Shown here piece after piece: positions 28,413 to 38,866 of a stretch of 51,579 bases of DNA. Under the pieces are notes generated by a model that was not told the DNA's origin, searched no databases, and worked only from the letters and a program-made list of their open reading frames with translations. The DNA is taken from assembly GCA_902573295.1 (NCBI GenBank), contig CACGJB010000004.1, positions 1 through 51,579 on the forward strand. The letters run 5' to 3'. The stretch comes from an uncultured Pelagibacteraceae bacterium (GTDB taxonomy: Bacteria > Pseudomonadota > Alphaproteobacteria > Pelagibacterales > Pelagibacteraceae). The stretch's first letter is position 1. Each line of letters opens with the position of its first letter. A program made the position numbers and the translations under genes.

Positions 28413-29426
28413 TCCCAATTGAACAACTGATTTAGCGTTCTGAGTTATACAATCTTTTGCTGGTTTAAATTTAAATCCCAACAATTCCTCAGCATAAGAC
28501 GTGTCAGTTTGCATTAAAATACCAAGATCAGGAATCATCGTTTTAGCACTTGAGTCAATATAACTAATTAATTTAACCATAAAATTCGGCAATTCTTTTT
28601 TAGGAAGTTTTTTTGCATACTCTGGCATTGCCTCTGCCATTAATTGAGACAACTCAACTAATTTTTTAACTTCTTTTCCAACAATTAATCTTCTTCCACC
28701 AACTTTATTATTACCAATACATGCAACATGAGCTTTAGCTATATCTTTGACATCAGAAATTAAAACAGCAAATTTAGGTGCTCCAGGAAATTTACCTTTC
28801 AAAAATTGTCTAACATATTCTATTGAGGTTCCACCTTTTTTATCCAAAGCATCACCAAATACTCCACCTGGATTAATAGTAGTTAGCTTATTTTTTAATC
28901 CTTTGCTTTCCATTAATTCCCAAGCAGCTTTTTCAGCTTTTGTTTTTGATAAAAAGTAATCATTAACTCCCTCTATCCAATTTTCATCAGTCCAATCATT
29001 TTCACCAAATGTATAAGGATTGCTCCTATTAGGCTTTCTAAACATGGCGACAATTGAGGATGTTTTAATTATTTGTTCAACTCCTGAATTTATACCAGCA
29101 TTTAAAACTCTTAAAGTTCCATCTACCGCAACAGGTAATAAAAATTCTCTATCTCTTGAAACTTTCATTGGAAATGGGGAGGCAATATGAAAAATATATT
29201 TACATCCTTTTGCAGACTCATCCCAGCCATCATCTTTTAAAAGATCTAATTCAATAAAAGATAATTTTTCTATTGGTGCATGTTTTTTTATAGTTTCTTT
29301 AGTTTGATCGATTAAATCTTTATTTCTAACAGTTCCTAATACTTCATAACCCTTATTTAATAATTCTATAGCTGTATGTTTTGCGATCCATCCACTTATT
29401 CCTGTTAATAAAACCTTATCTGTCAT
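28404..29426 (-). CDS. NAD(P)-dependent epimerase / dihydroflavonol reductase-like extended SDR
   Basis: 340 aa. The N-terminal dinucleotide motif TGISGWIAKHTAIELL, the HIASPFP segment, the TSSIVAMF serine strand and the YFLSKTKAE motif (catalytic Tyr and Lys) define an extended SDR. NPGGVFGDAL follows. The overall pattern resembles dihydroflavonol 4-reductase and cinnamoyl-CoA/3-beta-HSD-like reductases, which reduce a carbonyl with NADPH. The true substrate cannot be told. The gene lies 40 bp downstream of trxB on the same strand and may be co-transcribed. Confidence 0.87.
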   Translation of the reverse strand: MTDKVLLTGISGWIAKHTAIELLNKGYEVLGTVRNKDLIDQTKETIKKHAPIEKLSFIELDLLKDDGWDESAKGCKYIFHIASPFPMKVSRDREFLLPVAVDGTLRVLNAGINSGVEQIIKTSSIVAMFRKPNRSNPYTFGENDWTDENWIEGVNDYFLSKTKAEKAAWELMESKGLKNKLTTINPGGVFGDALDKKGGTSIEYVRQFLKGKFPGAPKFAVLISDVKDIAKAHVACIGNNKVGGRRLIVGKEVKKLVELSQLMAEAMPEYAKKLPKKELPNFMVKLISYIDSSAKTMIPDLGILMQTDTSYAEELLGFKFKPAKDCITQNAKSVVQLGLV

Positions 29427-29466
29427 TATATTTACCTTTCTGTTACTTATTAGTTTTAATCTCGAA

Positions 29467-30411
29467 TTAGTGAGACAGGAATTTTTCGGCTTCTAATGCT
29501 GCCATACAACCCATTCCCGCAGCTGTAACGGCTTGTCTAAAAGTTTTGTCTTTAACATCTCCTGCAGCATAAACTCCAGGAATATTTGTTTCAGTAGAAT
29601 CAGGTTTAGTAATTAAATAACCTTCATTATCCATCTTAAGTTGATCTTTGAATAATGAAGTTGCTGGATCATGTCCAATAGCGATAAACAATCCATCTAG
29701 TTTTAATTCTTCAGTTTTTTCTGTTTTTAAATTTTTAATTTTAATACCTTTAACATTTTTAGGCTCTTGATCTCCCAATACGTCTTCAACAACAGAGTCC
29801 CAAATAATTTCTATTTTTTTATTTTCCATTAATTTTTTTTGAAGCATTTTTTCAGCTCTCAAACTATCTCTTCTATGAATTAATTTAACTTTGGATGCAA
29901 ACTTTGTAAGGAACATTGCTTCTTCAACAGCTGCATTACCTCCTCCAACAACTGCTACTTCTTTATCTTTAAAGAAAAAACCATCACACGTAGCGCATGC
30001 AGAAACACCAAATCCTCTAAACTCTTGTTCAGATTTCAGATTTAACCATCTGGCCTGAGCCCCTGTAGAAATAATTATGCTATCAGCAGTATATCTTTGA
30101 CCATTATCTCCTACAGCTTCAAACGGAGTAGATTTTAAATTTACTGATCCAATGTGGTCTTCAATCATTTCAGTTCCAACTGCTTTTGCTTGTTCTTTCA
30201 TTTGATCCATTAACCATGGTCCTTGAATAACCTGAGAAAATCCAGGATAATTTTCAACATCTGTGGTCGTTGTTAATTGCCCACCAGGTTCAGATCCATA
30301 AACTAAAATTGGATTTAACATCGCTCGAGCTGCATAAACTGCTGCTGTGTATCCGGCAGGACCAGATCCAATTATTAACACTTTTGTGTGTTTAGTTGGA
30401 TTTTGACTCAT
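29467..30411 (-). CDS. trxB: Thioredoxin-disulfide reductase
   Basis: 314 aa. It has an FAD-binding GSGPAGYTAAVYAARA (residues 15-30), the redox-active CATC (C139, C142), the NADPH-binding GGGNAAVEEAMFL and the FAD-binding YAAGDVKDKTFRQAVTAAGMG. It transfers electrons from NADPH to thioredoxin in the cytoplasm. It is divergent from the ELM1-like gene, with only 21 bp between start codons. Confidence 0.97.
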   Translation of the reverse strand: MSQNPTKHTKVLIIGSGPAGYTAAVYAARAMLNPILVYGSEPGGQLTTTTDVENYPGFSQVIQGPWLMDQMKEQAKAVGTEMIEDHIGSVNLKSTPFEAVGDNGQRYTADSIIISTGAQARWLNLKSEQEFRGFGVSACATCDGFFFKDKEVAVVGGGNAAVEEAMFLTKFASKVKLIHRRDSLRAEKMLQKKLMENKKIEIIWDSVVEDVLGDQEPKNVKGIKIKNLKTEKTEELKLDGLFIAIGHDPATSLFKDQLKMDNEGYLITKPDSTETNIPGVYAAGDVKDKTFRQAVTAAGMGCMAALEAEKFLSH

Positions 30412-30432
30412 ATGGGAGCTATATAGTGATTA

Positions 30433-31377
30433 ATGTCTAAATTAAAAGGTATTTTATTAACCCAGGGAATGCATGGCATGATAAGCCAGGTAGAAGGTTT
30501 AGCTAAAGCTCTAGATTTGGATTTCACACACCATACAGTTGAACTGAGTAGTTTTTGGAAAATGATACCACCAAAGTTAACGCCTATTTCTAAAAATGTT
30601 TATAAAAAAATAAATCAAAATGAGTTTGATGTTATAATTTCATGCGGCCGCAAAAGTGTTATTCCGTCGATCCATTTAAAAAATACATCCAAAAAAAAAG
30701 TTTTTAATATCCACATACAAGATCCAAAAGTCGATTTGAATCATTTTGATATTATCGTAGCTCCAGAGCACGATTCTTTAAATGGTCAAAATGTTATTAA
30801 TACTAAGGGTGCGATTCATTATCTAACTGAGAACGAAATAAGAGAAAATAAAGATTATCTAAAATCATTTATTAAGAATGATGAAAGGAAAATTTGGACT
30901 TTAATAATGGGTGGGCCAACTAAATATTACGATTATTCAACTAAAAACATGAAACATATTTTTACCAATCTATATAAATTGTTAAAAAAACATAACTTCC
31001 AATTAGTCGTGATCCCTTCAATGAGAACACCAATCAATACTATTCATTATGCTAAAGAATTCTTTGGAGATGATCATACTGTTGTAATGAATATTGATAA
31101 AAAAGCTTACTTATCAGCTTTAGCACTAGCAGAGAATATTGTTGTAACGTGCGATTCAAGCTCAATGATTTCAGAGGCAGCATTAACTGGAAAGCCAATT
31201 TATGTAGCCAGTATTTTGCCTAAAAAAAATGACAAAAGATTTCAGAGATTTAGAAATTTGTTTAGAGAATTAAATATTACTAGAAATTTAGGTGAAGAAG
31301 TTGAACATTGGAACTATCAAAAACTTGATGAAACGAATAGAGTAGCAGATATTATTAAACAAAAAATTAATTCTTAA
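30433..31377 (+). CDS. Mitochondrial fission ELM1 family protein (DUF1022)
   Basis: 314 aa. The N-terminus (LLTQGMHGMISQVEGLAKAL), the central VIISCGRKSVIPSIHLK and NIHIQDPKVD, the AAP-type EHDS segment and the C-terminal VTCDSSSMISEAALTGKPIY match the ELM1/DUF1022 family, which has a GT-B glycosyltransferase-like fold. Plant ELM1 recruits a dynamin to mitochondria; the bacterial role is unknown and a nucleotide-sugar transferase activity is only suspected. Its stop overlaps the next gene start by 1 bp (TAATG), so the two are coupled. Confidence 0.88.
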   Translation: MSKLKGILLTQGMHGMISQVEGLAKALDLDFTHHTVELSSFWKMIPPKLTPISKNVYKKINQNEFDVIISCGRKSVIPSIHLKNTSKKKVFNIHIQDPKVDLNHFDIIVAPEHDSLNGQNVINTKGAIHYLTENEIRENKDYLKSFIKNDERKIWTLIMGGPTKYYDYSTKNMKHIFTNLYKLLKKHNFQLVVIPSMRTPINTIHYAKEFFGDDHTVVMNIDKKAYLSALALAENIVVTCDSSSMISEAALTGKPIYVASILPKKNDKRFQRFRNLFRELNITRNLGEEVEHWNYQKLDETNRVADIIKQKINS

Positions 31378-32042
31378 TGTCATTTTTAAATTCTATTCAA
31401 ACTCAATCAAAAAAACATGAATTCCCTTTTGATCATTGGGAGTATAGTGATGCACTCACAGATGAAGCAATAGAAGAAATAATTAAAGCTGATATTCCAG
31501 ATGTAAGCAAGCATAATCTTAGCTATGATGGTACCAGAGCAATTGATGGTGGCGCAGCTGAATTTAGAGAGGGAATAGCATCCGGCGGTGAGGCAATAAA
31601 ATTTAGATGTTTTGTGACAAAAGAAAATGAAAAACAATTTCCAAACCTAGTTAAATTTATTAACGAATTAAGATCCAAAGAAGTTCATCAAACTATTTCA
31701 AAAATGATTGATAAAGATTTATCCAATTCATTTGTGAGGGTAGAAGTTATTTGTGATAGAGAGGGTTTTTGGCTGAAGCCTCATTGTGATATAAAAGAAA
31801 AGCTAATGTCAGGATTGATATTCGTTAATAATGCAAATGAGTCCGAAGACCTTGGTACAGATTTTTATAATGAAAAGTTGGAAAAAGTTAAAACAGTTCC
31901 TTATAAAAATAACTATGGTTATATGTTTACTAGTGGCCCAAATACTTGGCATGGTATGGAAAAAAAGAAAATTGTTAAAGAAAGACGTTGTATTCAAGTA
32001 AATTATGTTACTTTTGAAACTGATTGGAAGGTAAATCCTTAA
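31377..32042 (+). CDS. 2-oxoglutarate/Fe(II)-dependent oxygenase-like protein
   Basis: 221 aa. A plausible double-stranded beta-helix iron site is seen: H136 and D138 in [10 protein letters not shown]192 in NTWHGME, and an Arg pair (R203/R204) before the strand CIQVNYV that could bind the 2-oxoglutarate carboxylate. This fits the prolyl-hydroxylase-like superfamily. The target may be a protein, sugar or small molecule. It is translationally coupled to the ELM1-like gene and shares a stop-codon TTAA with convergent carB. Confidence 0.72.
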   Translation: MSFLNSIQTQSKKHEFPFDHWEYSDALTDEAIEEIIKADIPDVSKHNLSYDGTRAIDGGAAEFREGIASGGEAIKFRCFVTKENEKQFPNLVKFINELRSKEVHQTISKMIDKDLSNSFVRVEVICDREGFWLKPHCDIKEKLMSGLIFVNNANESEDLGTDFYNEKLEKVKTVPYKNNYGYMFTSGPNTWHGMEKKKIVKERRCIQVNYVTFETDWKVNP

Positions 32043-35000
32043 ACATCTTGAAGAGATATAACTTCTAATTTTTTTGTTTTTAGTGATCTGATTGCCTCTA
32101 AACAAGCTTGAGCAGTAGACATGTTAGTACAATAAGGAACTTTATTTTTTAAGGTTGCTCTTCTTAATGCTATAGCATCACTTAGTCTATGTTCACTGTT
32201 TCCACCCCCAGTATTTATCACTAATGCAATTTTTTTTGAGTCTAAAACATCCACTATATGAGGCGAGCCAGTGCTTACTTTATTAATAATTTTACATTTC
32301 ATTCCATGTTTTCGAATGTATTCAGCAGTTCCTCTAGTTGCGCATAATGTAAACTTAAGTTTAAGAAGTTCTTTTGCTAAATCTATTCCTTCGTCTTTAT
32401 GACTATCTTTAAGAGATATAAAAGCTAATCCTTGTTTTGGTAATGAGTTAGCTGCTGCGATCTGACTTTTGGCGAAAGCCATTCCAAAATTTTTATCAAA
32501 TCCCATAACTTCTCCAGTCGACTTCATTTCAGGTCCTAACAATAAGTCACTATTTGGAAATTTATTAAATGGAAATACAGCTTCTTTAACTGCATACATA
32601 CCTTTAGATTTATCTTTTAAATTAAACTTAGATAACTTTTCACCAGCCATTACTCTTGATGCAATTTTAGCTAGAGGCAATCCTTTTGCTTTTGATACAA
32701 AAGGAACTGTTCGACTTGCTCTTGGATTAACTTCAATCACATAAATTTCATCTTTTTTAATTGCAAACTGTATATTCATGAAACCTTTGACATTTAAAGC
32801 TATGGCAAGTTTTTTAGTTTGATTTTCTATTTCTTTAAGTAGGTAAGGTTTAATTGATACAGGGGGAAGGCTACACGCCGAGTCTCCTGAATGAATTCCA
32901 GCTTCTTCGATATGTTGCATAATACCTGCAACGTGAACCTGCTTTCCATCTGATATGGCATCTACATCTACTTCCATTGCATGATCAATAAATTTATCAA
33001 TCAAAATTGGATTTTCTTCTGCAGCTTTGAATGCTTCTTCAACAAATTTTTTAAGCTGATTTTTTTCATGAACAATTTCCATTGCTCTTCCACCTAAAAC
33101 ATAAGAGGGTCTCACCATTAATGGTAACCCTATTTTATCCGCTATTTTTATTGCCTGATTAAACGTTTTTGCAATTCCGCTCTCTGCCTGTTTTAATTTT
33201 AGTTTATTTAATAAATTTCTAAATCGGTCTCTATCTTCTGCTAAATCAATCGATGTATATTGTGTTCCTAAAATTGGAAGCTTGTTATCGTGTAAAAATT
33301 TAGCAAGCTTAATTGGAGTTTGGCCACCAAACTGAGCTATTACACCTATTAAGTTTCCTTTTTCTTGTTCTTTTTTAATTATGTTAAATACGTATTCTTC
33401 TTTTAAAGGTTCAAAGTATAATCTATGACTTGTATCATAGTCTGTTGATACTGTTTCAGGGTTACAATTAACCATTATCGTCTCAAAACCTACGTCTTTT
33501 AATGAAAAACTGGCCTGACAACAGCAATAATCAAATTCAATTCCTTGACCAATTCTATTTGGTCCCCCTCCAAGAATAATTATTTTTTTTTTATTAGATG
33601 GGTCAGCTTCACATTCAGAGTTAATTGAAAAATTTCTTTGATAAGTTGAGTACATATATGGCGTAAAAGATTTGAATTCAGCAGCACAAGTATCCACTTT
33701 TTTGTAAACTGGATATATTTTAAGTGCTGATCTTTTTCTTCTAACAACGTCTTCAGAAGTTTTAGTTAATTCTGAGAGTTTTTTATCTGAAAACCCTATT
33801 GATTTTATTCTATTAAATTCTACAAAATCTTTAGGAAGTCCCTTGCTTTTAATCTGTTTTTCACAATCAACTATTTCTTTAATTTGTTCTAAAAACCAAG
33901 GATCAATTTTTGATAAATTATATATTTTCTTTAAGTCTATTTTTTTTCTAATTGCTTCAGCGACTAGTAATATCTTATTTGGAATAGTTTCTTTAAGCCT
34001 CTTTTCAATTTGTTTTTTATTTAAATTAAAAATTCTGTCTAAACCTGAAAAACCAGTTTCGAGAGATACCAATGCCTTTTGTAAAGACTCCTTAAAGTTT
34101 CTTCCAATAGCCATTGCTTCACCCACTGATTTCATAGATGTTCCTAAAGTCGCAGGAGAGGTTGAAAATTTTTCAAAAGTAAATCTTGGAATTTTAGTAA
34201 CAACATAATCTATGCTTGGCTCAAACGATGCAGGTGTCACTTTAGTTATTTCATTTTTTAATTCATCCAGAGTATAACCAACTGCTAATTTTGCAGCTAC
34301 TTTCGCAATTGGAAATCCAGTTGCTTTTGATGCAAGTGCTGAGGATCTTGATACACGTGGATTCATTTCAATGATAACCATTCGACCATTTTTAGGATTG
34401 ATAGCAAATTGAACATTTGATCCACCAGTTTCAACTCCAATTTTTCTTAAACATGCAATAGATGCATTTCTCATTACCTGGTACTCTTTATCAGTAAGAG
34501 TTAGAGCAGGAGCAATTGTGACTGAGTCACCAGTATGAATTCCCATCGGATCTATATTTTCAATAGAGCAAATTATGATACAATTATCTTTCTTATCTCT
34601 TACCACCTCCATTTCAAATTCTTTCCAACCTTCCAAACATTCCTCAACAAGAACTTGGCTTACAGGAGACTCATGCAATCCATTTTTAACAATCTTAAAA
34701 TAATCTTTTTTAGTTTTAGCTATTCCTCCACCGAGCCCACCAAGTGTAAAAGCAGGCCTTATAATTGCAGGTAAACCAATTTTTTTTAATACTTTTGATG
34801 CCTGGTTATTGTTATTGACGATTTCAGATTTTGGTAAATCTAAACCAATATCAATCATATTTTTTCTAAATTTCTTTCTGTCTTCAGCGTTAGAAATTGC
34901 TTTTGAGTTCGCTCCAATCAATTCTATTTTGTATTTTTTTAAAATTCCTTTTTTCTCAGCTTCCATTGCAAGATTAAGAGCAGTCTGACCACCCATAGTT

Positions 35001-35263
35001 GGTAGAATTGCGTCGGGCTTTTCTTTTTTGAGGATTTTTTCTAGTACGTCTAGTGTAATTGGCTCAATGTAAGTTTTATCTGCAACATCAGGATCTGTCA
35101 TAATGGTTGCAGGATTTGAATTTATTAAAACTACTTTATAACCTTCATCTTTCAGAGCTTTACATGCTTGGGTTCCTGAATAATCAAATTCACATGCTTG
35201 TCCTATAATTATTGGACCAGCACCCACGACTAATATTTTTTTAATGTCTTTTCTTTTTGGCAT
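32039..35263 (-). CDS. carB: Carbamoyl-phosphate synthase large subunit
   Basis: 1074 aa, full length. Two homologous ATP-grasp halves are clear, each opening with a GxGPxxIGQ segment ([19 protein letters not shown] and [20 protein letters not shown]) and containing an IEMNPR/IEVNPR motif. The C-terminal MGS-like allosteric domain ([26 protein letters not shown]) follows. It makes carbamoyl phosphate from bicarbonate, ammonia supplied by CarA and two ATP, for pyrimidine and arginine synthesis. The start overlaps carA by 23 bp. Confidence 0.98.
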   Translation of the reverse strand: MPKRKDIKKILVVGAGPIIIGQACEFDYSGTQACKALKDEGYKVVLINSNPATIMTDPDVADKTYIEPITLDVLEKILKKEKPDAILPTMGGQTALNLAMEAEKKGILKKYKIELIGANSKAISNAEDRKKFRKNMIDIGLDLPKSEIVNNNNQASKVLKKIGLPAIIRPAFTLGGLGGGIAKTKKDYFKIVKNGLHESPVSQVLVEECLEGWKEFEMEVVRDKKDNCIIICSIENIDPMGIHTGDSVTIAPALTLTDKEYQVMRNASIACLRKIGVETGGSNVQFAINPKNGRMVIIEMNPRVSRSSALASKATGFPIAKVAAKLAVGYTLDELKNEITKVTPASFEPSIDYVVTKIPRFTFEKFSTSPATLGTSMKSVGEAMAIGRNFKESLQKALVSLETGFSGLDRIFNLNKKQIEKRLKETIPNKILLVAEAIRKKIDLKKIYNLSKIDPWFLEQIKEIVDCEKQIKSKGLPKDFVEFNRIKSIGFSDKKLSELTKTSEDVVRRKRSALKIYPVYKKVDTCAAEFKSFTPYMYSTYQRNFSINSECEADPSNKKKIIILGGGPNRIGQGIEFDYCCCQASFSLKDVGFETIMVNCNPETVSTDYDTSHRLYFEPLKEEYVFNIIKKEQEKGNLIGVIAQFGGQTPIKLAKFLHDNKLPILGTQYTSIDLAEDRDRFRNLLNKLKLKQAESGIAKTFNQAIKIADKIGLPLMVRPSYVLGGRAMEIVHEKNQLKKFVEEAFKAAEENPILIDKFIDHAMEVDVDAISDGKQVHVAGIMQHIEEAGIHSGDSACSLPPVSIKPYLLKEIENQTKKLAIALNVKGFMNIQFAIKKDEIYVIEVNPRASRTVPFVSKAKGLPLAKIASRVMAGEKLSKFNLKDKSKGMYAVKEAVFPFNKFPNSDLLLGPEMKSTGEVMGFDKNFGMAFAKSQIAAANSLPKQGLAFISLKDSHKDEGIDLAKELLKLKFTLCATRGTAEYIRKHGMKCKIINKVSTGSPHIVDVLDSKKIALVINTGGGNSEHRLSDAIALRRATLKNKVPYCTNMSTAQACLEAIRSLKTKKLEVISLQDV

Positions 35264-36437
35264 TTTTTTTCATATTGTTGATAAATTCTTGAAACAAATA
35301 AACGCTATCTTGGGGTCCAGGATTAGATTCTGGATGATATTGAACTGAAAATATTGGTTTATTTTTAAGTTTTATTCCTTCAATGGTATCATCAAAAAGA
35401 GATTTATGAGTTATTTCAATTTTTTTTGGTAAATTTTCCTCAACCACTACAAACCCATGATTTTGACTAGTAATTTCAACTTTGTCATGAACTAAATTTT
35501 TAACAGGATGGTTTGCACCTCTATGTCCCAACTTCATTTTTTTTGTTTTACCACCCAAAGCTAATGCTAAAATCTGATGACCTAAACAAATACCAAATAT
35601 AGGTAAATTATTTTTTATAAGCTCATTAATTATAGCGATTGAATACTTTCCAGTTGCAGCTGGATCTCCTGGTCCATTTGATAAAAAAATTCCATTTGGT
35701 TTCAAACTTAGTATTTTTTGTGCATTTGTTTTGCAAGAAACAACAGTAACCTTGCAGTTGAAGTCGGAAAAATATCTTAATATATTTTTTTTTATTCCAT
35801 AATCAACTGCAACTACATGAAATAAATTTTTATTATTCTTTTTATATCCTGTTTCTTTTTTCCAGGTTTGAAGACCTCTCCAAGTATAATTTTTTTTAGT
35901 TGAAACTACTTGTGCAAGATCTAAATTTTTTAATCCACTCCATTTAATTGTGTTATTAGCTAGTTTACTAAGATTAAACTTACCATTTTTTGAGTAAGAT
36001 ATTGTTCCCTTAGGTGCACCTTTATCTCTTATAAAATTTGTAAGGCTTCTTGTGTCTAAACCAGTAATTCCAACTATTTTATTTCTCTTTAGCCAAGCAT
36101 CTAAATGCAGAAAAGATCTATAGTTTGAGGGTGACGTTATTTCCGAGTTAATTATTAATCCTTTTGCCCATATTTTGTCAGACTCATGATCTTCTTTATT
36201 GGTTCCTACATTTCCTATATGAGGAAAGGTAAAGTTGATAATTTGACCCGCATATGAAGGATCAGAAATGATTTCTTGATAGCCTGTTAAGGATGTATTA
36301 AAGCAAACTTCGCCTGTAGCTTCTCCATGGTATCCAATTCCAATTCCTTTAAATACCTTTTTATTTTCAAGAACTAAAACGCCTGTGTTGATTTGAGATT
36401 TTATTTTTGAGTTAGTTTTTTTTGCTTTTTTGTTCAA
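35241..36437 (-). CDS. carA: Carbamoyl-phosphate synthase small subunit
   Basis: 398 aa from a TTG start. A stop codon (TAA) lies immediately before this TTG and no ATG or GTG occurs before the conserved [13 protein letters not shown], so TTG is the best available start. The glutaminase triad is visible: Cys in [11 protein letters not shown], His and Glu in [13 protein letters not shown]. The N-terminal domain has [20 protein letters not shown]. It hydrolyses glutamine and channels ammonia to CarB. The upstream 126 bp are shared with the divergent yqeY-dnaG operon. Confidence 0.96.
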   Translation of the reverse strand: MNKKAKKTNSKIKSQINTGVLVLENKKVFKGIGIGYHGEATGEVCFNTSLTGYQEIISDPSYAGQIINFTFPHIGNVGTNKEDHESDKIWAKGLIINSEITSPSNYRSFLHLDAWLKRNKIVGITGLDTRSLTNFIRDKGAPKGTISYSKNGKFNLSKLANNTIKWSGLKNLDLAQVVSTKKNYTWRGLQTWKKETGYKKNNKNLFHVVAVDYGIKKNILRYFSDFNCKVTVVSCKTNAQKILSLKPNGIFLSNGPGDPAATGKYSIAIINELIKNNLPIFGICLGHQILALALGGKTKKMKLGHRGANHPVKNLVHDKVEITSQNHGFVVVEENLPKKIEITHKSLFDDTIEGIKLKNKPIFSVQYHPESNPGPQDSVYLFQEFINNMKKNAKKKRH

Positions 36438-36470
36438 TTACAACTCATGAGTTAAAGGTTAATACAATAA

Positions 36471-36499
36471 TTGCTTTATTATCGCAACAGAGATGTAAT
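36471..36499 (+). promoter_or_regulatory. Candidate sigma-70 promoter for yqeY-dnaG(-rpoD)
   Basis: TTGCTT (36471-36476), a 17-bp gap and TGTAAT (36494-36499) form a plausible -35/-10 pair about 65 bp before the yqeY ATG. The -10 matches consensus at five of six positions, the -35 weakly. Seen by eye only. Confidence 0.35.
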
Positions 36500-36501
36500 A
36501 T

Positions 36502-36523
36502 AAAATTGTAAAAAAACAATTTT
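36502..36523. repeat. AT-rich hairpin in the carA/yqeY divergent region
   Basis: AAAATTGT (36502-36509) and ACAATTTT (36516-36523) form a perfect 8-bp stem around an A6 loop, followed by T-rich sequence. It would sit in the yqeY 5' leader and could act as a weak attenuator or be chance in such AT-rich DNA. A separate 12-bp palindrome AACTCATGAGTT lies at 36442-36453, close to the carA start. Confidence 0.25.
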
Positions 36524-36563
36524 TCTTTTGAAGATTTTTTTCTTTAAAGTACATTAAAAAATT

Positions 36564-37025
36564 ATGTCATTAAAACAGACTATCGAAAACGAATATAAAA
36601 ATGCTTTAAAATCTAAAGATAAAAATAAAATATCAACCTATAGGTTAATATTATCCTCCATTAAGGATTTAGACATTGTTAACAGATCAGGACCAAACAA
36701 AAAAGAAACTGATGATGAGGACATTAAGAAACTTTTAAAAAAAATGGTTAAACAACGAGCCGAATCGATCGATATTTATAAAAAAAATAATAGAAAAGAT
36801 CTTTTAGAGGTTGAGCAGAATGAATATGATATTTTAACAAGTTTTTTACCAAAGCAACATGGTGAAGAGGAAACCAAGAAAATTTGTGCAGATATTATCT
36901 CGAAAATTGGAGCAAATTCATTAAAAGATATGGGAAAAGTTATGGGTGAACTCAAAAAAACTCACGCAGACAAAATTGATTTTTCCAAAGCAGGATCAAT
37001 GATTAAAGAATTGTTGAATAAATAA
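36564..37025 (+). CDS. GatB/YqeY domain protein
   Basis: 153 aa. The whole protein matches the YqeY family: LKQTIENEYKNALKSKDKNK at the start, KKMVKQRAESIDIYKKNNRKD in the middle and KDMGKVMGELKKTHADKID with a C-terminal helical tail. The domain resembles the tRNA-binding tail of the GatB amidotransferase subunit; as a stand-alone protein its role is unsettled. Its stop overlaps the dnaG start by 1 bp (TAATG), and yqeY-dnaG-rpoD is a recurrent alphaproteobacterial order. Confidence 0.92.
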   Translation: MSLKQTIENEYKNALKSKDKNKISTYRLILSSIKDLDIVNRSGPNKKETDDEDIKKLLKKMVKQRAESIDIYKKNNRKDLLEVEQNEYDILTSFLPKQHGEEETKKICADIISKIGANSLKDMGKVMGELKKTHADKIDFSKAGSMIKELLNK

Positions 37026-38800
37026 TGAAATACCCAAAAGAGTATCTTGATGAAATTAAAAATAGATTGAAAGTTTCAACGGTAGTATCAAAAACTGTTT
37101 CATTAAAAAAAAGAGGTAAAGAATTTGTAGGTTTATCACCTTTCAAAAATGAAAAAACACCTTCATTTACTGTGAATGATGAAAAAGAATTTTATCATTG
37201 TTTTGCAACTTCCGAACACGGTAATATTTTTGATTTTGTGATGAAAACTCAAAATTTAAAATTTAATGAAACAGTTAAATATTTAGCTCAATTAGCAGGT
37301 ATGCAGCCGTATATGTTTTCAAAACAAGATGAAGAAAGAGAGAAAAAATGGAATGATTATAAATCTATTTTTAGTTATTATGTAGATTTTTATCACAATG
37401 AACTTTTAAAAAATGAAAATTATTCGATTGCCAGAGATTATTTAAAAAATAGATCACTAAATAAAGATGATGTAAAAAAATTTAAAATAGGATACATAGA
37501 AAAAAATCCAAATTTCTTCGAAAAATTAAAAAAAAATTATAGTGAACAAACTTTGATAGAAACTGGTTTATTTTATTTAGACGAGAAAAAAAAAATTTAT
37601 GTTGAAAGATTTAGAGGACGCTTAATATTTCCAATCAATAATATATCAGGCCAACCAATAGCTTTAGGTGGAAGAATAATTGAAAATTTAGATTACCTAG
37701 CAAAATATATAAATTCACCTGAAACAAATTTTTTTAAAAAAGGATCAAATTTATATAATCTGGATCTAGCAAGAAAACTTTCTAATAAAATTGATCACAT
37801 TTATCTGGTTGAGGGGTACATGGATGTAGTAGGACTCAGCAAGAATGGAATTGATAATGCAGTAGCAAATCTTGGTACGTCTTTAACTAACAATCAAATT
37901 TTAACTCTAAACCAATTTTTTGATGATATCATAATTTGTTTTGATGGTGATGAAAGTGGATATAAAGCTGCAGTTAGAGCTGCCGAAAATTCAATCAAAG
38001 AACTAAAACCAGAAAAACAAATTTCATTTTTATTTCTACCAGATAAAGAAGATCCAGATAGCTATGTGAATAAAAATGGTAAAGCTAATTTTGTAGATTT
38101 TACAAAGCAGAGCAAATTATCTATTCATCAATTTATTTTTAGTCATTATAAAAAAGAAACTAAAAATAATCCATCATCGATGGCTATTTTTGAAAAAAAA
38201 CTAAGAGAAATTGCAAATACAATAAAAGATAATTATATAAAAAAATACGTTTTGGAATTTTTTTTAGAAAAAATTGCTGAATTAACACCGCATTCTAATC
38301 ACAATAATAAAAGATTTTATTCAAAGAAAACAAAATCATTAGAAAGTACAAAAAAATATTTTCAACAAAGTGAGTCTTTGACCGGAGTTGAATTAAAAGA
38401 GTTTTCTTTATTATATTTAGTTATAAATAAATTAAATTTGTTGCAAGCAAATATTCATTTGGTTGAAAATATTAAATTATTTACTGAGTTAAATAAAAAG
38501 ATATTTGAAATGATTATTGTAAAATTAAAATCTGGCTCACAAATCACAATTCAAGATCTTAATTTGGATGTTCAATTAATAGAAAAAATAAACAAATTTG
38601 CTCCAATCAAACATATTTTAAAAAATCAATCTGACAACGATCAAAAAATAATTGAACTATTAGAGGATATCTCTAGAGATTTAATGAATTATGACCTTGA
38701 GTTTAGAATTCAGGAATTAGAATCGAAGTTTTCAGTTGATATGAGTGAGAACACATTCAATGAGCTAAAAGAGCTGAAAAAAAAGCAGAATCTCAATTAA
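37025..38800 (+). CDS. dnaG: DNA primase
   Basis: 591 aa. The N-terminal zinc-binding region (residues 30-75) is recognisable by SPFKNEKTPSFTV and FYHCF, but of the four expected ligands only C59 remains; the positions of the others are S38, K41 and T62. The TOPRIM catalytic core is intact (IYLVEGYMDVVGLSKNGI, then IICFDGDESGYKAA). The C-terminal part is divergent, as usual for the DnaB-binding domain. It makes RNA primers at the replication fork. It is translationally coupled to yqeY and lies 66 bp before rpoD. Confidence 0.95.
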   Translation: MKYPKEYLDEIKNRLKVSTVVSKTVSLKKRGKEFVGLSPFKNEKTPSFTVNDEKEFYHCFATSEHGNIFDFVMKTQNLKFNETVKYLAQLAGMQPYMFSKQDEEREKKWNDYKSIFSYYVDFYHNELLKNENYSIARDYLKNRSLNKDDVKKFKIGYIEKNPNFFEKLKKNYSEQTLIETGLFYLDEKKKIYVERFRGRLIFPINNISGQPIALGGRIIENLDYLAKYINSPETNFFKKGSNLYNLDLARKLSNKIDHIYLVEGYMDVVGLSKNGIDNAVANLGTSLTNNQILTLNQFFDDIIICFDGDESGYKAAVRAAENSIKELKPEKQISFLFLPDKEDPDSYVNKNGKANFVDFTKQSKLSIHQFIFSHYKKETKNNPSSMAIFEKKLREIANTIKDNYIKKYVLEFFLEKIAELTPHSNHNNKRFYSKKTKSLESTKKYFQQSESLTGVELKEFSLLYLVINKLNLLQANIHLVENIKLFTELNKKIFEMIIVKLKSGSQITIQDLNLDVQLIEKINKFAPIKHILKNQSDNDQKIIELLEDISRDLMNYDLEFRIQELESKFSVDMSENTFNELKELKKKQNLN

Positions 38801-38866
38801 ACTGACCAAATTAGTAATGGATTTTTATATATTTGACATTATATAAGTTTTCTAATTCAAATTACT

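Noticed and set aside
38833..38847. TTGACA near TATAAG before rpoD, considered as an internal rpoD promoter.
   Set aside because: The perfect -35 is only 3 bases from the -10-like element, and no good hexamer lies at 16-18 bp spacing.
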